Source: Tissierella praeacuta DSM 18095
GTDB taxonomy: Bacteria > Bacillota > Clostridia > Tissierellales > Tissierellaceae
Assembly: GCF_900128955.1 (NCBI RefSeq)
Contig: NZ_FQTY01000009.1
Coordinates: 1 to 64,000, forward strand
Length of the DNA: 64,000 nucleotides
Reading direction: 5' to 3'
In this document: piece after piece, positions 36,577 to 45,154 of the stretch
Numbering within the stretch: the first letter of the stretch is position 1
Layout: each line of letters opens with the position of its first letter
The notes under the pieces: generated by a model
Databases searched by the model: none
Told to the model about the DNA's origin: nothing
Seen by the model: the letters and a program-made list of their open reading frames with translations, nothing else
Program-made: the position numbers and the translations under genes

Positions 36577-38175
36577 ATGAAAATTAAAGGGATTGTAGAG
36601 CAAATAACTAATGAATCCATTGCAGGGTGGGTAATTGTTAATGATGATAGGAAGGGGATAATAGAAGCTCCAAAGGTTGAATTAAAAGTAAATGGTGAAA
36701 CCGTAGCAATAACTTTTGCTGTAAGAAAAATTGAACACGAGAGTATAATCAGTAATCATTGTGGCTTTAAATTCTTAATAAAGGATTTATTTGATTATTT
36801 AAACAAGAATGATGAGATTACAATCTCAGTTTATGATGATATCTTACCAATTTATAAATATGGATTGAGTTATAAATGTGATACTACTGGTAATTCTAGT
36901 ATTGATAAATTATTAGAGAGATTAAATGAAGGTTATGTTTTCGATATAAATGGGGAGTTAAAACTATCTTTGAAAGAAAACGAAGAGTTAAGGAAAGAGA
37001 TTATCAAGCTATATGATGAGCTAAGGGATATATTTAATAATGATTTATCATATGATCTGTATGCATGTTATGGAACTTTATTGGGGATTGTTAGAGAGAA
37101 AAACTTTATTTCTAATGATGGAAACTTTGATTGTGCATATTTATCTAAGGAAAATAATAAAGATAAAGTAGTTGAGGAATTTAAAATAATATCAAAGTTA
37201 TTAATAAAGAAAGGATATCAGTTAAAAATTTTTAAGTCACATATTCAAGTAAGTAATACAAAATCAGATGCTAGTATTAATATTTATTGCTCTTGGTTTA
37301 ACGATAACTTAGAATTTTTGCTTTCTTTCAACTATATAGGTAAAGAAATTATTAGTAAGAAAAATAAATTTGAAATAGAAACGAGAACTATACAAGGAAG
37401 TAATGTTTTAATACCTAAAAGCTATAAAGATGTTTTGAAACAAATATATGGAGAAAGATGGGAGATACCAGACTTTGGATTTGAGTGGAAAACACTAAAT
37501 AAAAGCATTGGGTTTTTGGAAGATAGTGATATGAATGAAATATATTGGGAGCAATATTATTTAGATTCAAAGCTACAAAAACCTTCTTCATTCTGCTCTT
37601 TTATAAATGATTTTATTAAAGAAAAATATTTGATTTTAGATATTGGATGTGGATCGGCTAGAGACTCTTTTGAATTTGTGCAACAGGGACATGAAGTTAT
37701 AGGATTGGATAGGTCAGAACAAGCAATTTTATTTGCAAATTCATTGATAAAAGAAGAGAGGTATAAAAATATAACCTTTCAAAAAGCTGATATATCAGAT
37801 AAAATATTAATGTCGGAAATATTTAAAAAAGCAAAAGAGCAAGCTAAACAAAAACAAAAAAACATAATGTATTACTCAAGATTTTTCTTGCATTCAATAG
37901 ATGAGAGTAATCAGAGAACATTTTTAGAGGCGATATCAAGCCATGTTGATAAGGGAGATATCTTTGTTGCTGAGTTTAGAACTAAGGAAGATGAAGAAAG
38001 GCAAAAAATATATTCTAACCACTACAGAAGGTTTATAGATGAGGAGGACTTACTTCGACAATTAAAGGAAATATGTAATATTAGTAAAATACTATTATTT
38101 CAGAAAGGTACGGGATTCTCTATTTATAAAGATGAAGATCCATTTTTAGCTAGAATTATTGTTGCAAAAAGCTAA
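36577..38175 (+). CDS. LicD/fukutin-like domain fused to SAM methyltransferase
   Basis: 532 residues from the ATG at 36577, which fits the GTGGAGG site. Residues about 1-100 form a beta-rich accessory domain. Residues 162-189 (YACYGTLLGIVREKNFIS then DGNFD) and YGERWEIPD near 291 follow the LicD/fukutin nucleotidyl-phosphotransferase pattern, though the usual acidic pair is imperfect. Residues about 350-480 are a class I methyltransferase with LDIGCGSA (354-361) and VIGLD. LicD proteins transfer phosphorylated head groups; the methyltransferase may methylate the same group. Last gene of the block; no membrane segment. Confidence 0.75.
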   Translation: MKIKGIVEQITNESIAGWVIVNDDRKGIIEAPKVELKVNGETVAITFAVRKIEHESIISNHCGFKFLIKDLFDYLNKNDEITISVYDDILPIYKYGLSYKCDTTGNSSIDKLLERLNEGYVFDINGELKLSLKENEELRKEIIKLYDELRDIFNNDLSYDLYACYGTLLGIVREKNFISNDGNFDCAYLSKENNKDKVVEEFKIISKLLIKKGYQLKIFKSHIQVSNTKSDASINIYCSWFNDNLEFLLSFNYIGKEIISKKNKFEIETRTIQGSNVLIPKSYKDVLKQIYGERWEIPDFGFEWKTLNKSIGFLEDSDMNEIYWEQYYLDSKLQKPSSFCSFINDFIKEKYLILDIGCGSARDSFEFVQQGHEVIGLDRSEQAILFANSLIKEERYKNITFQKADISDKILMSEIFKKAKEQAKQKQKNIMYYSRFFLHSIDESNQRTFLEAISSHVDKGDIFVAEFRTKEDEERQKIYSNHYRRFIDEEDLLRQLKEICNISKILLFQKGTGFSIYKDEDPFLARIIVAKS

Positions 38176-38240
38176 ACTTAATTAAGTAAAAGTAATATAT
38201 TCGTAAGAATAGGAAACTATCATAAAGGAGGTTCAATATC

Positions 38241-38438
38241 ATGGACATAGGAGCATTATCAATGGATCTTAATCAAATGAATGTAGCCCAACAATCTAGT
38301 GTTTCAGTCATGAAACTGGCGATGAATACGGTAGAATTACAAGCTTTAGATTTAACTAAAATGTTAGAATTGAATACAAAAATAATGGAGCAGTCCATTA
38401 ATCCTCATTTAGGAAAAACTATAGATATTAAATTATAA
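38241..38438 (+). CDS. YjfB-family putative motility protein
   Basis: 65 residues with a strong AAGGAGG site. The pattern MDIGALSMDLNQMNVAQQSS, VMKLAMNTVELQ is that of PF14070 (YjfB), small proteins of sigma-D regulons in Firmicutes. No TAAA-N15-CCGATAA promoter is seen before it. Function unknown; probably motility linked. Confidence 0.8.
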   Translation: MDIGALSMDLNQMNVAQQSSVSVMKLAMNTVELQALDLTKMLELNTKIMEQSINPHLGKTIDIKL

Positions 38439-38473
38439 TCTATTATAGAACATTAATATAAAAGACAATATTT

Positions 38474-38504
38474 TTGTCATAAATTATGAAGATTATGTTA
38501 TAAT
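38474..38504 (+). promoter_or_regulatory. Extended -10 promoter of the coiled-coil gene
   Basis: TGTTATAAT (38496-38504) is an extended -10 element; TTGTCA at 38474-38479 is a possible -35 with long spacing (19). Confidence 0.5.
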
Positions 38505-38527
38505 ATCTAAAAAAGGAGGCGATGCTG

Positions 38528-38881
38528 TTGGATGAGAAAGTATTTGATTTAATGGAAAAGATGTATATTGAATTTAGTAAAAGATTTGATAACATGGAAG
38601 AAGATATTAAAGATCTAAAAGGCGATGTGGGAAGTCTAAAGGCAGATGTAGGAAGCTTAAAGACAGATGTAGGAAGCTTAAAGACAGATGTAGGAAGCTT
38701 AAAGACGGATGTAGGAAGTCTAAAGACAGATGTAACAAAAATAAATACAAAAATCGAACATGATCTCATGCCTAAAATAACAGCATTATTTGATGGCTAT
38801 AAGCAAAACGCCGATAAATTAGATAGAATTGAAAAAGAAGTATCTAAGCATGAAGAAATAATTTTGAGAAGGGTTAAGTAG
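38528..38881 (+). CDS. Coiled-coil protein with 7-residue tandem repeats
   Basis: About 117 residues from TTG at 38528, which fits the AAGGAGG site; ATG at 38522 is too close. Residues about 33-67 are five near-identical heptads SLKTDVG encoded by 21-bp repeats. The rest is charged helix (KIEHDLMPKITALFDGYKQN). One repeat equals exactly two turns of a coiled coil, so copy number can change without frameshift. No membrane segment. Similar repeat proteins are common in Clostridia and have no assigned role. Confidence 0.75.
   Translation: MDEKVFDLMEKMYIEFSKRFDNMEEDIKDLKGDVGSLKADVGSLKTDVGSLKTDVGSLKTDVGSLKTDVTKINTKIEHDLMPKITALFDGYKQNADKLDRIEKEVSKHEEIILRRVK
38624..38728 (+). repeat. Five tandem 21-bp repeats
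   Basis: Unit GATGTAGGAAGCTTAAAGAC plus one base, at 38624, 38645, 38666, 38687 and 38708. Middle copies are almost identical; the ends differ by 1-4 bases. Confidence 0.92.
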
Positions 38882-38892
38882 AAATTTAGATA

Positions 38893-38917
38893 GAGGACAG
38901 AAATGTCCTTTTTTTTT
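38893..38917 (+). terminator. Rho-independent terminator after the coiled-coil gene
   Basis: AGGACA, loop GAAA, TGTCCT, then eight T residues. Confidence 0.92.
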
Positions 38918-39085
38918 AACATATAGTAGTTATTGAGAAACTTTTATTTTAATCGCATACGATGAGTTTTAAACTGAGGTTGGGATATTTAGTACAGTTT
39001 AGAACTAAAAAGATTGAGAATGAATATGAATTATATGATATAATGGACTGGAAGAATATTGAAATAAGTACAAGGAGGAATTTTT

Positions 39086-40051
39086 ATGTTAAAATCAAAA
39101 ATGTACAGATTTACTAAATTAACAAGTTTATTTATTGCTTTTGTATTGGCCTTTTCAGCTATTAGTTTTTCCTTTGGAAATGAAGTTGAAGCATCTTCTA
39201 ATGTTGATTCTAAAAAATCTGCATTAGTATTTTTAACGGATTTTGGTCTTAAAGATGGAGCAGTTTCTGCTATGAAAGGTGTTTCTTTTGGAGTTAGTCC
39301 TGAACTTAAAATGTTTGATTTAACTCATGATATACCAAGTTATGATATCTGGGAAGGAGCTTATAGATTTAAACAAACCTGCAGTTATTGGCCAAAGGGT
39401 ACAGTATTTGTTGGAGTTGTAGATCCAGGTGTTGGTACAGAAAGAGCTTCCATAGTATTAAAAACTAAAGAGGGATATTATTTTGTAGGGCCAGATAATG
39501 GACTATTTGGATTAGTTGCAGAGGACATGGGCATTGAGGAAGTAAGAAGAATAGATGAAACTAAAAATAGACTTAAAGGCTCAGAAAAATCCTATACATT
39601 TCATGGAAGAGATATTTTTGCTTATGTAGGGGCAAGACTTGCATCAGGACAGCTTAAATTTGAAGATGTAGGACCAAAACTTGAAAGTAAAATAGTTACT
39701 ATACCTTATCAAGAAGCAACTATTAAAGATAATGCTGTAATGGGTAATATTCCAGTATTAGATATTCAATATGGAAATATTTGGTCAAATATTTCCGATG
39801 AGTTATTTGAGAAGTTAGAACCAAAGTTTGGAGATATGTTTAAAGTTGAGATATTTAATGGAGATAAATTAGTATATCAAGGCAATATGCCATTTGTTGA
39901 AAGTTTTGGAGATGTAGATGAAGGCAAACCTATGATTTATTATAATAGTTTATTAAATGTTTCCACTGCTATAAATATGGGTAATTTTGCAGCACAATAT
40001 AAAGTAAGTTCAGGTGCAGATTGGACTATTAAGCTAACAAAAATAAAATAA
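39086..40051 (+). CDS. Secreted SAM hydroxide adenosyltransferase family protein
   Basis: 321 residues. A typical signal peptide (basic MLKSKMYRFTK, hydrophobic core to about 29, probable cleavage after VEA near 36) precedes a full DUF62/SAM-hydrolase fold (PF01887). Family motifs: VFLTDFGLKDGAVSAMKG, VVDPGVGTERAS, GPDNGLFG and FHGRDIFA. Members split S-adenosylmethionine into adenosine and methionine with water; related enzymes are halogenases. Most are cytosolic; export is unusual. A TGATATAAT extended -10 is at 39036-39044. A decayed copy of its 3' end is at about 42510-42591. Confidence 0.88.
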   Translation: MLKSKMYRFTKLTSLFIAFVLAFSAISFSFGNEVEASSNVDSKKSALVFLTDFGLKDGAVSAMKGVSFGVSPELKMFDLTHDIPSYDIWEGAYRFKQTCSYWPKGTVFVGVVDPGVGTERASIVLKTKEGYYFVGPDNGLFGLVAEDMGIEEVRRIDETKNRLKGSEKSYTFHGRDIFAYVGARLASGQLKFEDVGPKLESKIVTIPYQEATIKDNAVMGNIPVLDIQYGNIWSNISDELFEKLEPKFGDMFKVEIFNGDKLVYQGNMPFVESFGDVDEGKPMIYYNSLLNVSTAINMGNFAAQYKVSSGADWTIKLTKIK

Positions 40052-40365
40052 CAACTAACCCCTTTCTTTTTTATCAAAAAAGGAAGGGGTTTATATTTAT
40101 GTATGGAATATAAATATATTTAAAACAATTTTTTGAAGTATGACATATTGATTTTGATTGAAAGATAATTTCAAAGTTCAAATATTGTGGTAAAATAAAA
40201 GATATAATTGATTTAAATTCATTTAAATTCATTTAATTATAAAGAATTTCAAGATAATAAACTATATCAGATATAAAAAGCAGGAAAAGGATAAATAATA
40301 AATATAGGAATATAAGTAAGAAAAGAAGATAATTAAAAATAAAGAAGGAATTGGAGAGTGATTCT
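40052..40365. other. Non-coding gap
   Basis: 314 bases. Holds the terminator at 40057-40094 and a direct repeat ATTTAAATTC at 40211-40220 and 40221-40230 with a partial third copy. Nothing else recognisable. Confidence 0.5.
40057..40094 (+). terminator. Terminator after the SAM-hydrolase gene
   Basis: AACCCCTT / AAGGGGTT arms extended inward by a T-run pairing an A-run, a long stem starting 6 bases after the stop codon. The tail TTATATTTAT is weak. Confidence 0.75.
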
Positions 40366-40665
40366 ATGTTTAAACCTTATGATTATGCTTTTCAAATAGA
40401 GGTAACAGTAAGGGCTATATTTAACTGTAAAGAATACGAGCTTGGTGGCATAGCAGATGCTAATTTTATAGAAAAAAATCCCTTTATTGCCATAGCTATT
40501 GTACTAGGTAACTTTTATAATAAGGTAGATGGAAGTTTTAAGGAAAGAATAGATGAATTTCTCAATAAATATTATTTGGAAATGGGGAAAAGTATATTGG
40601 AAATAGGAGAAGAAAAAATCAAAAATATAATGAAAGATTTTAATAATATAATAGCAACAATTTAA
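40366..40665 (+). CDS. Hypothetical protein
   Basis: 99 residues from the ATG at 40366, with TTGGAGAG upstream. Mixed helices: MFKPYDYAFQIEVTVRAIFN, a hydrophobic FIAIAIVLGNFYN and an acidic-basic C-terminus. No family recognised. Isolated between two gaps of more than 200 bases. Confidence 0.6.
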   Translation: MFKPYDYAFQIEVTVRAIFNCKEYELGGIADANFIEKNPFIAIAIVLGNFYNKVDGSFKERIDEFLNKYYLEMGKSILEIGEEKIKNIMKDFNNIIATI

Positions 40666-40884
40666 AGATGTCTTAGTCAATAAGATATTAAAAATATTTA
40701 AACATAGATAAACTAAAAAAGAAAACATTTCATAAATTTGCCTATCTAATAACTCACTATCATCATTTCAATAAACACTTGAAAAAATTAGGACAAGATG
40801 GTATCATAATAAGATATTGTTTAATAATTGATTTTTAAAATTATAATAAGATAATTACCTTGTTTATTTTGAGGTAGTTACCTT

Positions 40885-41589
40885 ATGGATTATGAAAGAA
40901 GAGATGAAATGATAGGGTTTTATGATTATACGGTTATATTAACATACATAGGTTTGATGAGTTCTATTTTTGGAATGACCCAAGTCATTGATGGTAGATT
41001 TAGAACTGCTATATTATGTCTTGCCATATCAGGACTATGTGATATGTTTGATGGAAAGGTTGCTAGAACTAAGAAGGATCGAACCTCTGATCAGAAATTG
41101 TTTGGAATTCAAATTGATTCATTAAGTGATGTTGTTTGTTTTGGTGTTTTTCCAGGAATGATAAGCTATGTGCTTGGTGTCCAAGGTGTTTTAGGTGGAA
41201 TTATCATCGCTTATTATTGTGTTGCTGCCGTTATTAGATTAGGTTTTTTTAATGTTCTTGAAACTAATCGACAACAGCAGGAAGAAGGAGCTAATAAGTT
41301 TTATTTTGGTCTTCCTGTTACATCAATTTCAATAATATTGCCTATGGTATTTCTTCTTGACTTTTTAATGCCTCAAGGAACAATTAAATATGTTTTAATG
41401 GTGACTCTTTGTATAGTTGGAACTTTGTTTATTACAAATTTTAAACTTAAAAAGCCAACAAACAAGCAATTTGCTTTAATGGTTATAATAGTTGCCTGTG
41501 CTGTAATTAATATACTTCTTTTTTCAGAATACCATATAAAGCATAGATTTATTAAGGAGGAGCCCCTAATAGAGCAAATATTAAAGTAG
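40885..41589 (+). CDS. pssA: CDP-diacylglycerol-serine O-phosphatidyltransferase
   Basis: 234 residues from ATG at 40885; the ATG at 40909 (MIGFYDYT) is an alternative that fits homologues. The CDP-alcohol phosphotransferase motif is complete: DMFDGKVAR, then G and two Asp in FGIQIDSLSDV. Several membrane helices. Makes phosphatidylserine at the membrane. It is followed after 11 bases by the decarboxylase gene, so the pair gives phosphatidylethanolamine. Confidence 0.93.
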   Translation: MDYERRDEMIGFYDYTVILTYIGLMSSIFGMTQVIDGRFRTAILCLAISGLCDMFDGKVARTKKDRTSDQKLFGIQIDSLSDVVCFGVFPGMISYVLGVQGVLGGIIIAYYCVAAVIRLGFFNVLETNRQQQEEGANKFYFGLPVTSISIILPMVFLLDFLMPQGTIKYVLMVTLCIVGTLFITNFKLKKPTNKQFALMVIIVACAVINILLFSEYHIKHRFIKEEPLIEQILK

Positions 41590-41600
41590 AGGTAGAGCTG

Positions 41601-42464
41601 ATGAAATGCGTAAATCGCAATGGTATAATAATAAAACAAAATAAATCTCAAGATAGAGTACTAAGATTTTTATATAACAGTAAAATAGGAAGAATGATTT
41701 TAGTACAGCTTATTAAACCAAAATTTTCAATAATGATGGGAAAGGTACTTAATCATCCAGCTTCCAAAATATTGATTAAACCATTTATCAAAAAAAATAA
41801 GATTAATATGTCAGATTATGAAGTAGAGAAATATTCCTCATATAATGATTTTTTTATCAGAAAAATAAAGGCAGATATAAGAAAAATTGATCAAGAACCA
41901 GAGCATTTTATAGCACCATGTGACGGTAAACTCAGTGTATATAGTATTGATAAAAATAGTTGTTTTGTTATAAAGAATACTTCTTATACAATTGAAAGCT
42001 TATTAAGAAATAAGAAGCTCGCTGATAGATATGAAGGTGGTTTGCTTTTATTGTTTCGGTTAACAGTAGATGATTATCATAGATTTTGTTATATAGATGA
42101 TGGAATCAAGAGTGAAAATCATCATATTAGAGGTGTATTTCATACAGTAAATCCTATTGCTAATGAGATGTTTCCCATTTACAAAGAGAATACTCGAGAG
42201 TTTTCTATTTTGAAAAGTAACAATTTTGGAGAATTACTTATTATGGAAGTAGGAGCATTACTTGTGGGAAAAATTGTAAATTACCATGAACAATCTAAAG
42301 TTAAGCGTGGTCAAGAGAAAGGCAGATTTGAATTTGGAGGTTCAACAATTGTTGTTTGTGTGGAGCAAGGAAGAGTTACTATAGATGAAGATATATTAGA
42401 GAACTCCAAAAATGAAATAGAAACGGTAGTGAAAATGGGAGAGAGAATAGGAAAAAAGGCTTAA
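41601..42464 (+). CDS. psd: Phosphatidylserine decarboxylase
   Basis: 287 residues. Contains FRLTVDDYHRFCY, the HTVNPIA stretch, and near the C-terminus FEFGGSTIVV with the GGST processing site; the Ser becomes the pyruvoyl group after self-cleavage. Converts phosphatidylserine to phosphatidylethanolamine. Start has GAGGTAGAG upstream. Confidence 0.93.
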   Translation: MKCVNRNGIIIKQNKSQDRVLRFLYNSKIGRMILVQLIKPKFSIMMGKVLNHPASKILIKPFIKKNKINMSDYEVEKYSSYNDFFIRKIKADIRKIDQEPEHFIAPCDGKLSVYSIDKNSCFVIKNTSYTIESLLRNKKLADRYEGGLLLLFRLTVDDYHRFCYIDDGIKSENHHIRGVFHTVNPIANEMFPIYKENTREFSILKSNNFGELLIMEVGALLVGKIVNYHEQSKVKRGQEKGRFEFGGSTIVVCVEQGRVTIDEDILENSKNEIETVVKMGERIGKKA

Positions 42465-42509
42465 TTTTCTTATTCAAAAGAAAAAGCTGATACTTTATTT
42501 AATAAGCAT

Positions 42510-42591
42510 ATATAAATATGAAAACTTTATAACACAGTATAAAGTAAGCTCAGGTGCAGGTTGGACTATTAAGTTAACAAAAAAGAAATAA
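42510..42591 (+). pseudogene. Decayed 3' end of a second SAM-hydrolase gene
   Basis: Positions 42535-42591 read QYKVSSGAGWTIKLTKKK and stop, against QYKVSSGADWTIKLTKIK at the end of the gene at 39086. Over the 50 most alike bases four differ, all transitions, three of them synonymous. Further upstream similarity continues with a frameshift (ATAAATATG shared) and fades. No start codon, no ribosome binding site. This is a relic of a paralogue or of a recombination event. Confidence 0.85.
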
Positions 42592-42704
42592 AATAAGAGG
42601 ATAGAAATATCCTTGAGTTTCATTTCTTTTTTTACTTTTCATGAAAATATATTTTAGTCTAATAAAAGTAATTCAACAAGTTAGTATCCTTGTTTTTCAT
42701 TATA

Positions 42705-42713
42705 TGGTATAAT
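42705..42713 (+). promoter_or_regulatory. Extended -10 promoter of the YvyF paralogue
   Basis: TGGTATAAT fits TGN-TATAAT exactly; no clear -35. Ribosome binding site GAGGTG follows at 42720-42725. Confidence 0.5.
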
Positions 42714-42731
42714 TTAGCTGAGGTGTTTTTT

Positions 42732-43052
42732 ATGGCATATGAAATATGTAAAAGATGTGGTAAGATGTTTAAGAAAAATGGCAAATCTTATTGTGAAGAT
42801 TGTCTTGAGAAAACTGAAAAAGAACATGATTTAATAATAGATTATGTTAGGAAATATCCTGATGCTACTATTTTAGATATTATAACAGAAACTGGAGTTA
42901 CATTAAAAAGTATTAACTGTCTAGTAGAGGAAGGTTATGTTTCTTATGTAGAAAATAAATTGAAAAAAATAGATAATGAAAAGCTTTCTGAAGCCGTTGG
43001 TAAAATAGTAGGTACTAAGAGCAAATTCCATATAAGTAGAGATTTGGAATAA
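42732..43052 (+). CDS. YvyF-like zinc-ribbon protein
   Basis: 106 residues from the ATG at 42732; the ORF extends upstream to 42690 but that part covers the promoter. N-terminal zinc ribbon (CKRCGKMF ... CEDCLE) then a helix-turn-helix-like stretch (YPDATILDIITETGVTLKSI). Same N-terminal layout as the YvyF protein at 12980, but without the second Cys cluster. Regulator role is a guess. Confidence 0.78.
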   Translation: MAYEICKRCGKMFKKNGKSYCEDCLEKTEKEHDLIIDYVRKYPDATILDIITETGVTLKSINCLVEEGYVSYVENKLKKIDNEKLSEAVGKIVGTKSKFHISRDLE

Positions 43053-43122
43053 AGTTAAGTAATATAGATGCCCAATATTAAGATTAAAATTATTTTAAAA
43101 TATAAATAATGGGAGGATTAAA

Positions 43123-44550
43123 ATGTCTAATAAATCAGATGGAAAAAAGTTGCAAGAAAAACTAACTCACAAATGGAGAAATGTCTGGGATATCCTAGAT
43201 AAAGTTGAAAAGGAAAAGGCTTTTGCTATAAATGAAGAATACAAAACCTTCTTGGATAAAAGCAAGACGGAAAGAGAAGGGGCAATGGAAATCATTAAAA
43301 TAGCAAAAGAAAAAGGATATATATCAATAGATGAAATAAGAGAAAAAGGTATCAAACCAACTCCTGGAATGAAAATTTATGCAAATAATAAAGATAAGGC
43401 TGTTGCATTATTTGTATTAGGAAAAGAAAAGCTTGAAAAAGGAATGAATATAATTGGTTCACATTTAGATGCTCCAAGAATAGATTTAAAACAATTCCCA
43501 CTTTATGAGGAATCAGATTTTGCATTATTTAAAACCCATTATTATGGCGGCATTAAAAAATATCAATGGGTAACATTACCACTAGCTTTACATGGAGTTG
43601 TAGTAAAGTCAGATGGAGAAAAAATTAATATTGTTATAGGGGAAGACGAAAATGATCCAGTGTTTTTTATAACAGATTTACTTCCTCATTTAGCTAAAGA
43701 TCAAATGGCAAAGAAAATGGATGAAGGAATTACGGGAGAAGGCTTAAATGTTTTAATTGGAAGTATTCCATATAAAGATGGAGAATTAAAGGAACGAGTT
43801 AAATTAAATGTACTAAATATACTTAACGAAAAATATGGAATAACAGAAGAAGATTTTACTACTGCAGAATTTGAAATAGTTCCTGCAGGTAAATCAAGAG
43901 ATGTAGGTATAGATAGATCTATGGTTGGAGGATATGGACAAGATGATAGAGTCTGTGTATTTACTTCCTTAAAAGCAATATTAGATGTAGAGCTTCCAAA
44001 CAAAACAGCAGTCTCTTTATTTGTAGATAAGGAAGAAATAGGAAGTGTAGGAAATACAAGTATGGAATCAATGTTCTTTGAAAATATGGTTTCAGAATTA
44101 ATAGATCTTACAGAAGAAAAGTATTCCGAGCTTATGGTAAAAAGAGCATTAGCAAGTTCTTGTGTGCTTTCAGCTGATACATTGGCTGGATTTGATCCTA
44201 ACTATCCTGAAGTTTTAGATAAAAAGAATTCACCTTTCATAGGTAATGGAATAACCTTAGTAAAATATACTGGTGTTAGGGGAAAAGGTGGAAGTAATGA
44301 TGCTAACTCTGAATATCTAGGTAAAATTAGAAAGATATTCAATGATAACAATATAGTATGGCAAATGGGAGAGTTAGGTAAGGTTGACCAAGGCGGCGGA
44401 GGAACTATTGCCTATATCCTTGCAAAATATGGAATGGAAGTAGTAGACTGTGGAGTACCTCTACTAAGTGTACACGCTCCCTATGAAATCGCAAGCAAGG
44501 CAGATGTATATATGACATATAAAGGATATAATGTATTTTATAAAAATTGA
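43123..44550 (+). CDS. M18 family aminopeptidase
   Basis: 475 residues. Metal ligands of the M18 (aminopeptidase I) family are visible: GSHLDAPRID, GQDDRVCVF, VDKEEIGSVG and a C-terminal SVHAPYE. Cytosolic, two-zinc enzyme removing N-terminal residues from peptides, fitting the peptide-using style of this genome. ATGGGAGG site before the start. Confidence 0.92.
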   Translation: MSNKSDGKKLQEKLTHKWRNVWDILDKVEKEKAFAINEEYKTFLDKSKTEREGAMEIIKIAKEKGYISIDEIREKGIKPTPGMKIYANNKDKAVALFVLGKEKLEKGMNIIGSHLDAPRIDLKQFPLYEESDFALFKTHYYGGIKKYQWVTLPLALHGVVVKSDGEKINIVIGEDENDPVFFITDLLPHLAKDQMAKKMDEGITGEGLNVLIGSIPYKDGELKERVKLNVLNILNEKYGITEEDFTTAEFEIVPAGKSRDVGIDRSMVGGYGQDDRVCVFTSLKAILDVELPNKTAVSLFVDKEEIGSVGNTSMESMFFENMVSELIDLTEEKYSELMVKRALASSCVLSADTLAGFDPNYPEVLDKKNSPFIGNGITLVKYTGVRGKGGSNDANSEYLGKIRKIFNDNNIVWQMGELGKVDQGGGGTIAYILAKYGMEVVDCGVPLLSVHAPYEIASKADVYMTYKGYNVFYKN

Positions 44551-44551
44551 A

Positions 44552-44606
44552 ATAAAGGGACAGGTTTTCCGTTGAAATTATGAAACGGAAAATCTGTCCC
44601 TTTATT
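44552..44606. terminator. Bidirectional terminator
   Basis: AAAGGGACAG / CTGTCCCTTT outer arms with inner TTTTCCGTT / AACGGAAAA arms. Serves the aminopeptidase gene and the convergent gene at 44615. Confidence 0.88.
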
Positions 44607-44614
44607 ATATACTA

Positions 44615-45154
44615 TTACTCTTCATTTACCCAAGCGTCAAATTTCTCCATAGTTAATTTATAGGTTTCCTTTGATATTTCAGGTAGTTCTCCTAAAATTT
44701 TCTCTGCTTCCTTAAAGCCTTGTTCTATGGCAGATTTAAGGGTATCTGCTTTTGACTTATCTCCACCTGATAATGCTATTGCAAAATCTACCAATCTTTG
44801 ACTTACTGCTTCTGCACCAAGAGAGCCATTAGGTCCAATTAACTCTTGTGCTTCTAATCTTGCAGTTTCATCTACTTCTACAATGTCATCTTTACCTAGT
44901 AGGTCAATGGTCTTTCCTTGGCGTCTAAGCATTTCTTGTACTAGTCGGATTAATTGAGCATGAGCCTCTTGGCTATCTCTTTTTAATTTAGTAATTGTAT
45001 TTTTATCGTAAACATGAGATGTCTTATTTTCTGTCTTTTCATAAATTGCTGCTGGAGTTTCTTTTACTTCAGATTTTACCTGAGTTTTTTCCACAGGCTT
45101 TACTTTTTCAGATTGAACTATAGGCTTAGTTGGTTGTGTATTTTCAATTTTCAT
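44615..45154 (-). CDS. Unrecognised conserved-looking protein with disordered N-terminus
   Basis: About 179 residues. The start is one of three consecutive ATGs after GAGG; the third (45154) has the best spacing. Residues 1-55 are Lys/Pro/Thr/Val rich and likely unstructured. The rest is helical: KDSQEAHAQLIRLVQEMLRR, then EAQELIGPNGSLGAEAVSQR and a C-terminal EKFDAWVNEE. No membrane segment or signal. I cannot name the family with confidence. Confidence 0.75.
   Translation of the reverse strand: MKIENTQPTKPIVQSEKVKPVEKTQVKSEVKETPAAIYEKTENKTSHVYDKNTITKLKRDSQEAHAQLIRLVQEMLRRQGKTIDLLGKDDIVEVDETARLEAQELIGPNGSLGAEAVSQRLVDFAIALSGGDKSKADTLKSAIEQGFKEAEKILGELPEISKETYKLTMEKFDAWVNEE

Noticed and set aside
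38624..38728. Possible CRISPR array
   Set aside because: The 21-bp repeats are directly adjacent with no spacers and are in frame within a coding sequence. No CRISPR array was seen anywhere in the window.
38811..38818. GCCGATAA resembling a sigma-D -10
   Set aside because: It lies inside a coding region and has no TAAA 15 bases upstream.
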